A stretch of DNA of 64,000 nucleotides from Tethya wilhelma (taxonomy: Eukaryota > Porifera > Demospongiae > Tethyida > Tethyidae), in assembly GCA_964030475.1 (NCBI GenBank), contig CAXIPT010000070.1, positions 1 through 64,000 on the forward strand, written 5' to 3'. The notes beneath the pieces are model-generated. The model was not told the DNA's origin. It saw only the letters and a list, made by a program, of their open reading frames with translations, and did not search any database. Position 1 is the first letter of the stretch; each line of letters opens with the position of its first letter. Positions 57,150 to 64,000 of the stretch are shown in pieces. A program made the translations under genes and the position numbers.

Positions 57150-57456
57150 GGCTAGCTAGTTTTTCACTCATAAGTCGCGTTAGTCGCGATCGCGATTTTT
57201 GGTTTTAGTTTCTCGTTTTCTCTATGGTCTTAGCTAGTAGAGGCTTAGTACTTGCTATATTATTGCAGCAATAACTAGACTATATGACCATAGCATCGCT
57301 TTTGTGACTCTGTTCAACTAGCTGACAAAAAAGCCTAAGACGCTAAGCTTTGTATTATAATTATATGCGTCACGGAAACGTGACAATCGTCTTCCGGAAG
57401 TGGTACGTATTAATAATTATGTCACGGATTCGTGACAATCGTCCTCTAACTGTTAA

Positions 57457-58375
57457 AACAGAACATTCTATAGATGTAAAATAATTTTTTTGTGAAAAAC
57501 AAAGTTTTCTCATGGAAGAGAAAAAGAACTTTGTCTTTTTGAGGGACTGGACTTAGAAAAGATTTTACAACCAAAAAGGACACTTTTGAAAAAAAAAAAG
57601 GATTGGTTTTGCCTTTCTACTTTTTAATCACAGAAAGTCGATACTCAGTCCAAAAGACTAAGTTCTTTATCTGTACTGTGAGAAAACTTTGTTTATCACA
57701 AACAATGTTTTTCACCTCAAGATAATGTTCCAAGTGTTAAAAAAGTAACTATTCAAAAAAGTGTTTCTTTTATGCTGGAAAATGTTTCAAAGGCAAAATA
57801 CCATATAGTGGGAAATTTTCGTTGGTGCAAAATTTCGTATAAACACGCCATAAAAAAATTTCGTAGTTTTAAATTTCATATACGCGGCAGTTTTGGCAGT
57901 TTTAATTTTCGTACGTTCGAACGGTATATACGATAAATACGAAAATTTCCACCATACAAAAATTTCCCGCTATACGGTACATTTTTTGTCAGGTGTATTT
58001 TTTAATCACAGAAAATTTTCGCAATTGATACTCATTCAAAAAGACTAAGTTCTTTATCTGTACTGTGACAAACCTTTGTTAATCAAAATGTTTTTCGCCT
58101 CAAGATAATGTTCCAAGTTTGAAAAAGTAACTATTCACAAAAGTGTTTCGATTTCCCAAAAGTGTTTCTTTTGTGTAAAAAATCTTTTCAAGGCAAAATT
58201 AACGTTTTCTGTCAAAGGTGTATTTTTTAGTCACAGAAAATTTTCTAAGTCGATAGTCAGTCAAAGAGACTAAGTTCTTTATCTGTACTGTGAGAAAACT
58301 TTGTTCATCACAAACAATGTTTTTCACCTCAAGATAATGTTCCAAATGTTAAAAAAGTAACTATTTACAAACGCT
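57457..58375. repeat. Satellite array, reversed then forward
   Basis: From 57457 to about 57615 the satellite is reversed and matches 53358-53540. It then runs forward as A-type to 58375. A TA-flanked MITE interrupts it at 57799-57979. Confidence 0.88.
57799..57979. mobile_element. Tc1/mariner-like MITE in a satellite monomer
   Basis: TA-CCATATAGTGGGAAATTTT at left mirrors AAATTTCCCGCTATACGG-TA at right. The satellite monomer on both sides joins cleanly at a single TA, so TA is the target duplication. The element is about 177 bp, non-coding, with several further AAATTT/CGTA words inside. Confidence 0.75.
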
Positions 58376-58853
58376 GTGGCTAGAGTACCGGTACCGGTAG
58401 CGTAATTTTAACCCTTAAAGTACCGGTACCGATTCGCGAAGACGAATATTCCCATTACCGGTACTGGTATTGAAAATTTAACCCTTTAAGAACCGGGATA
58501 GACCGTCCACGTGCAAAGGTAGAGAAGTGGACGTGAGCAGTGATGAAGTTACCTTTTGTGTGGAGATCTATTCTCAACATTTCAAGAATTGGATACAAAA
58601 GTAAAAGCTCATGAAAAAGCGCACTTCGTTTAATTTTGGAAGAGAAATGCTAGAACGATCGAGGCAGCAAAGAAGCGTCTTAAAGGTGCTATTGCACGGA
58701 AGCGGCAACTTTTTGAAAAAATGGCCCAAAAATCAATACTGAAATTTCATTGGTTGAAAATGCGCTCCTATTTTTGCGTTGAGTCCAAGGTACGCATAAT
58801 TTTTCTTTGTGACCACGTGGCAAGCTGCAGCTATTTGACATACTTATACACTT
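58376..58853. other. ACCGGT-rich segment and unassigned sequence up to a gap
   Basis: At 58390-58500 ACCGGTACCGGT-like palindromes recur (GTACCGGTACCGGTAG, GTACCGGTACCG, TTACCGGTACTGGTA). Two TTTAACCCTT(A/T)AAG blocks are present; TTAACCCTT is a common style of piggyBac terminus. The rest (58500-58853) has a weak open stretch with Lys/Arg-rich content and no identified domain. Confidence 0.4.
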
Positions 58854-58854
58854 N
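58854..58854. other. Assembly gap (single N)
   Basis: The N precedes a partial transposase exon; sequence left of it is unrelated. Confidence 0.9.
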
Positions 58855-59380
58855 TGGCTGTTCTTTTGATTCTAATACTTCTCTTCAACCTATGCAGCCA
58901 TATCACCACCCACCTGCGAGTCCATGGATGCACTGGCTGCCCCATAGTGCACAATATCCTCAGCCTGGGATTAACTTCCAAACTAACAGTGGTAATATAC
59001 GAGTGCAGCCGTCCCCAATGCATGTAGTTAATACTCCTTACACCTCGTCAGCCAGTACACCCTCTTACGAATTTCGTCTCTGCTTTCGTACTGGAAACAT
59101 TAGTACATGCAATGGATGTCGAAACAAGTTTGACCGAAATGTCCAGCCACCATTGGATTTGTGTGTGCAACACGAAGAATGGCGTAACTTCATTTCTCCT
59201 GTATCTCGTCTCCCTGACAGTAGGTTTGGAAATGCTTACTATCACGCTTCACCATTGTGTATTTTGTCTTGTTGGCCATCATTTTTACCATCATCTCTTG
59301 TTATCCCACCATCAGTTCTTAATCAACTGCTCCCATGTCACAAAACACACATTAACTCTTTGTTTGGACTTACATTGTAG
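58855..59380 (+). CDS. C-terminal exon of a second MULE-type transposase
   Basis: The 175-codon open frame ends with TAG at 59378-59380. It has a Pro/Tyr/His-rich linker (MQPYHHPPASPWMHWLP) and then the zinc domain seen in copy 2 of the MULE element: ISTCNGCRNKFDR, LCVQHEEWRNF and GNAYYHASPLCI, ending FGLTL. Sequence identity with 47600-47950 is low but the order of Cys, His and Tyr-Tyr-His landmarks is the same, so it is a distinct family member. The upstream DDE part is lost at the gap. Confidence 0.65.
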
Positions 59381-59545
59381 TGTAACATGTACTTGCTCAT
59401 TGTTTTGTCATACACATTGTCATTGTCTAGAAATATGTAAAAGGTAATGCGCAAGCTCAGATCATGAATTCATCAATTTTCAACCCTGCCCACCCAGTCC
59501 AGTAATCCATTCCAGTGGTCCAGTCCACTGTTTTCAGACTCCCGT
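59381..59545. other. Short unassigned junction segment
   Basis: The stretch contains ATGCGCAAGCTCAGATCATG, slightly similar to the MULE TIR (ATGCTCAGATGGG), then a CCAGTCCA stutter. The B satellite starts after it. Confidence 0.35.
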
Positions 59546-62500
59546 CACTCATAAAAACTAAGTTTTTCATGTTTACCGAGATAAAACTTTTTTTTTTCGC
59601 AAACAATGTTTTTACACATGGAGAATGTTCCTTGTGTGGAAAAAAGTAAAATTTCACAAAAGTATTTCTTCTGTGCTGAAAAGTGTTTCCAAGGCACAAT
59701 AAATGTTTTTTGCAAAAAGTGTACTTTATGGTCTTAGAAAATTTTCTAAGTCCATAGTCACTCAAAGAAACTAAGCTTTTAATGTTTATCGTGAGAAAAT
59801 TTGTTTTCTACCAACAATGTTTTTACAAACAGAGAATGTTCCATTTGTCGAAAAAAGTAAAATTTATAAAAAAGTATTTGTTTTGTGCTGAAAAGTGTTT
59901 TCAAGGCAAATTAAATGTTTTTTGCAAAAAGTGTACTTTATTGTCTTAGAAAATTTACTAAGTCCACAATCGCTCAAGAAAATTAAGTTATTTATCTAAA
60001 CTTTGAAAAAAATCTGATTTTAATCAACAATATTTTCACAATAAGAGAATGTTCCATGTATTGAAACATGTAAAATTTCACAAAAGTGATTCTTTTGTGC
60101 TGAAAAGTTTTTTCAAAGCAAAATAAACGTTTTTTGCAAAAAGTGTACTTTATTGTCTTAGAAAACTTTCTAAGTCCACAATCGCTCAAGAAAACTAAGT
60201 CCTTTATCCCTTCTTTGAGAAAACTTGTTTTTCACCAACTATGTTTTTTAAACAAGGAGAATGTTCCATGTATTGAACATGTAAAATTTCACAAAAGTGT
60301 TTCTTTTGTGCTGAAAAGTGTGATCAAGGAGAAATAAATGTTTTTTGCAAATAGTGTACTTTATGGTGTTAAAAAATTTTCTATGTCCATAGTCACTTAA
60401 GAAACATAAATTTTTTATTTCTACGGTGAGAAAACTTTATTTTTCACCAACAATCTTTTTACACAGAGAGAATGTTCCATGTGTTAAAAAAAAAAATTCA
60501 CAAAAGTGTTTCTCCTAAGTTGAAAAGCGTTTTCAAGGCAAATAAACGTTTCTTGAAAAAAATGTACTTTATTGTCTTAGAAAATTTTCTAAGTCCAAAA
60601 TCGCTAAAGAAAACAAAGTTCTTTATCCCTACCTTGAGAAAACTGTTTTTCACCAACCATGTATTTTACATCAGGAGAATTTTCCATGTATTGAACATGT
60701 AAAATTTCACAAAAGTATTTCTTTTGTGCTGAAAAGTGTTTTCAAGGCAAAATAAATTTTTCTTGCAAAAAGTGAACTTTATTGTCTTATAAAATTTTCT
60801 ATGTCCATAATCAATCAAGAAAACTAAGTTCTTTATCTATACTCTGAGAAAACTTTGATTTTCACAAACAATGTTTTTTACACCAAGTGAATGTTCCATA
60901 TGTTAAAAAAAGTAAAATTTCACAAAAGTGTTTCTTTTGTGCTGAAAAGTGTTTTTAAGGCAAAAAAAAAGTTTTTTGAAAAAAGTGTACTTTATTGTCT
61001 TAAACAATTTTTTAAGTCCACATTCGCTCAAGGAAACTAAGCTCTTTATCTATACTGGGAGAAAAGTTTGTCTTTCACCAACAATGTTTCTTACACCAAG
61101 ATATTGTTGTATGTTTTGAAAAAAGAAAAATTTAAAAAAGCGTTTTTTTTTGCTGAAAAGTGATTTCAAGTAAAAAAAAACGTTTTTTGCAAAAGTGTAC
61201 TTTACGGTTTTAGAAAATTTTCTATGTCCATAGTCACTCAAGAAACATAAATTTTTCATCATTGCCGTGAGAAAACTTTGTGTTTCACCAACAATGCTTT
61301 TACAAAGAGAGAATGTTCCATGTGTTAAAAAAAGGAAAATTTCACAAAAGTGTTTACTTTGGGTTGAAAAATGTTTTACAAACCAAAATAACGTTTTTTG
61401 AAAAAAGTGTACTTTATGGTCTTAAAAAATTTTTTAAGTCCACAGTTGCTCAAGAAAAGTAAAATCTTTATCTATACTGTGAAAAATTTTTGTCTTTCAC
61501 AAACAATCTTTTTTACAGTAAGAGAATGTTCCATGTATAAAACATGTAAAATTAATTAAATGTTTTTTGCAAGAAGTGTACTTTACTTTCTTAGAAAATT
61601 TTCTATGTCTGTAGTTACTCAAAAAAATTAAGTTCTTTATCTACACTGTGAGAAAATTTTGTCTTTCATCAACAATGTTTTTAACACCAAGAGAACGATC
61701 CATGTTTTGAAAAAAGTAAAATTTAACAAAAGCATTTCTCTTTTGCTAAAAAGTGTTTTCAAGGCAAAGTAACGTTTTTGGAAAAAGTGTACTTTATGGT
61801 CTTAAAAAACTTTCTAAGTCCACAGTCGCTCAAGAAAACTAAGTTGTTAATGTATAAAATGTGAAAAAATTTTGTCTTTTACCAACAATGTTTTATTCAC
61901 CAAGGGAATGTTCCATGTTTTTGAAAAAAGTAAAATTTTACAAAAGCGTTTCTTTTTGCTGAAAAGTGTTTCCAAGGAAAATAAACGTTTTTTGCAAAAA
62001 GTGTACTTTATTGTCTTAAAAAATTTTCTAGGTCCACAGTCGCTCAAGAAAACTAAGTTATGTATCAATACTGTGAGAAAACTTTGATTTTCACAAACAA
62101 TGTTTTTTACACCAATAGTGTGTTGGAAAAAGTATAATTTTTCAGAAGCGTTTCTTTTGTGCTGAAAGGTGTGATAACGGAAAAATAAATGTTCTTTGCA
62201 AAAAGTGTACTTTATTTTCTTATAAAATTTTCTATGTCCATAATCACTCAAAAAAACTAAGTTCTTTATCTACACTATGAGAAAATTTTGTCTTTTACCA
62301 ATAATGTTTTTTACACGAAGAGAATGTTTCATGTGTTGAAAAAAATGAAATTTTACAAAACAGTTTGTTTTGGGCTGAAAAGTGTTTTCAAGGCAAAATA
62401 AGCGTTTCTTGCAAAAAGTGTACTTTATTGTCTTATAAAATTTTCTATGTCCATACTCACTCAAAAAAACTAAGTTCTTTATCTACACTATGAGAAAATT

Positions 62501-64000
62501 TTGTCTTTTTCCAATAATGTGTTTTACACCAAGAGAATGTTCCATGTGTTCAAAAAAGTGAAATTTTACAAAAGTGTTTGTTTTCCGCTAAAAAGTGTTT
62601 TCAATTCAAAATAAACGTTTTTTGCAAAAAGTGTACTTTATTTTCTAAGTCCACAATCGCTCAAGAAAACTAAGTCCTTTATCTATTCCTTGAGAAAACT
62701 TGTTTTACACCAACAATTTTTTTTTACACCAGGAGAATGTTTCATGCATTAAACATGTAAAATTTCACAAAAGTGTTTGTTTTGTGCTGAAAAGTGTGAT
62801 CAAAAAGAAATAAATGTTTTTTGTAAATAGCGTACTTTATGGCCTTAAAATTTTTCTATGTCCATAGTCATTCAAGCAACATAAATTTTTCATCTCTACG
62901 ATGAGAAAACTTTGTTTTTCACCAACAATGTTTATACACAGAGAGAATGTTCCATGTGTTAAAAAAAGGAACATTTGACAAAAGTGTTTCTCCTGTGATG
63001 AAAAGTGTTTTCAAGGCAAAATAAACGTTTCTTGCAAAAAATGTACTTTATTGTCTTAGAAAATTTTTTAAGTCCAAAATTGCTAAAGAAAACTAAATTC
63101 TTTATCCCTACCTTGAGAAAACTATTTTTCACCAACGATGTTTTTTACACCAGGAGAATTTTCCATGTATTGAACATGTAAAATTTCACAAAAGTATTTC
63201 TTTTGTGCTGAAAAGTGTTTTTAAGGCAAAATACACGTTTTTTGAAAAAAGTGTACTTTATTGTCTTAAAAAATTTTTTAAGTCCATATTCCCTCAAGAA
63301 AACTAAGTTCTTTATCAATTATCAATACTGTGAGAAAACTTTGATTTTCACAAACAATGTTTTTTATACCAAGTGAATGTTCCGTATTTTGAAAAAAGTA
63401 AAATTTTACAAAAGTGTTTCTTTTTTGCTGAAAAGTGTTTTCAAGGCAAAATAAATGTTTATTACAAAAAGGGTACTTTTTGGTCTTAGAAAATTTTCAA
63501 AGTCCATAATCTCCCAAGAAAACTTAGTTTTTCATCTATACTGAGAGAAAATTTTGTCTTTCACCAACAATGTTCTTCACACCATGAGAATGTTCCATGT
63601 GTTAAAAAAAGGAAAATTTCAGAAAAGAGTTTACCTTGGGTTGAAAAATGTTTTCAAGGCAAAATAACGTTTTTTGAAGAAAGTGTACTTTATGGTCTTA
63701 AAAAATTTTGTAAGTCCACAATCGCTCAAGAAAACTAAGTTCTTTATCTAAACTGTGAGTCTTTCACAAACAATCTTTTTTACACAAAAAGAATGTTCAA
63801 TGTATTAAACATGTAAAATTTCACAAAAGTGTTTCTTCTGTGCTGAAAAGTGTGATCAAAGCAAATTATATGTTTTTTGCAAAAAGTGTAATTAATGATC
63901 TTAGAAAATTTTTTAGGTCTCCAGTCGCTCAAGAAAACTAAGTTCTTTATCTATACTGAGAGAAAATTTTGTCTTTCACCAACAATGTTTCTTACACCAA
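59546..64000 (+). repeat. Satellite B array, runs off the window
   Basis: About 21 monomers of 205-215 bp. The B-type landmarks are CACCAACAATG, AGAGAATGTTCCATGTGTT, TGCTGAAAAGTGTTTTCAAGG and GTCTTAGAAAATTTTCTAAG. Monomer variants alternate, for example those with TTCCATGTATTGAACATGTA (about 60250, 60680, 63160) and those with TTGGGTTGAAAAATG (about 61360 and 63630), hinting at higher-order units of about 2.3-2.5 kb. Confidence 0.9.

Larger units (their letters stand above)
54907..57456. mobile_element. TTAA-flanked element with about 300-bp terminal inverted repeats
   Basis: TTAA at 54907-54910 and 57453-57456 flank inverted repeats of about 300-330 bp (54911 to about 55237, and about 57150-57452). 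They start CACTTAGCAGACGATTATCA at left and CAGTTAGAGGACGATTGTCA at right (reverse complement). The TTAA duplication indicates a piggyBac-type element. Each repeat carries palindromic words of the form TCACG-N4-CGTGA (for example TCACGAATACGTGA). The interior contains a 341-base gap, a foldback MITE and duplicated DNA, so it is a composite; no transposase is seen. Confidence 0.7.

Overview
The window looks like gene-poor, repeat-saturated chromosome from an invertebrate animal, most likely a demosponge (an Amphimedon-like genome is my best guess). This is inferred from short GT-AG introns, AT-rich non-coding DNA, (TG)n and (GA)n microsatellites, and the mixture of element families: Ty3/gypsy, piggyBac, CACTA, MULE, KDZ and foldback MITEs. 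The species itself is not proven by anything in the sequence. I see no bacterial-style operons, no rRNA or functional tRNA gene and no CRISPR array. Seven assembly gaps (single N at 2833, 28600, 33221, 39932, 41804 and 58854, and 341 N at 55467-55807) cut the window into contigs. Most coincide with abrupt changes of repeat content, so order and orientation across them are not safe.

The background DNA is a tandem satellite with a monomer of about 205-215 bp. It occurs as two subfamilies and fills about a quarter of the window: 12166-14663, 28347-28599, 35773-37235, 39933-44400, 48254-49015, 53150-54906, 57457-58375 and 59546-64000. Nearly everything else is transposons inserted into the satellite or into each other.

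Left part (1-12165): an exon end of an unidentified gene; the 5' LTR and gag of a Ty3/gypsy element cut by a gap; and an inverted, decayed second copy (6364-11541) with the unusual order gag-PR-IN-RT-RNase H. That copy is interrupted by a solo LTR inside the RT active-site codons, a tRNA-derived SINE and two foldback elements.

Centre (14664-28346): a piggyBac-type element containing a 9,994-bp insertion at 16900-26893. I read this insertion as a complete KDZ (Kyakuja-Dileera-Zisupton) DNA transposon. It has an 8-bp target duplication, imperfect terminal inverted repeats and inverted subterminal arrays of an 80-bp repeat. It carries two divergent multi-exon genes that I could splice into open frames: an 8-exon transposase of about 636 aa on the minus strand, and an 8-exon, 543-aa P-loop ATPase resembling the DUF3987 family on the plus strand. 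This two-gene element is the most interesting object in the window.

Right part (28601-64000): a CACTA (Tnp2) fragment; a head-to-head pair of piggyBac half-elements bounded by TTAA; two MULE-type transposon copies, each broken in different places; a SAP/SWIM-domain gene fragment split by a MITE; a TTAA-flanked element with about 300-bp inverted repeats; several MITEs; a local duplication that preserves an empty insertion site; and the long satellite run to the end.
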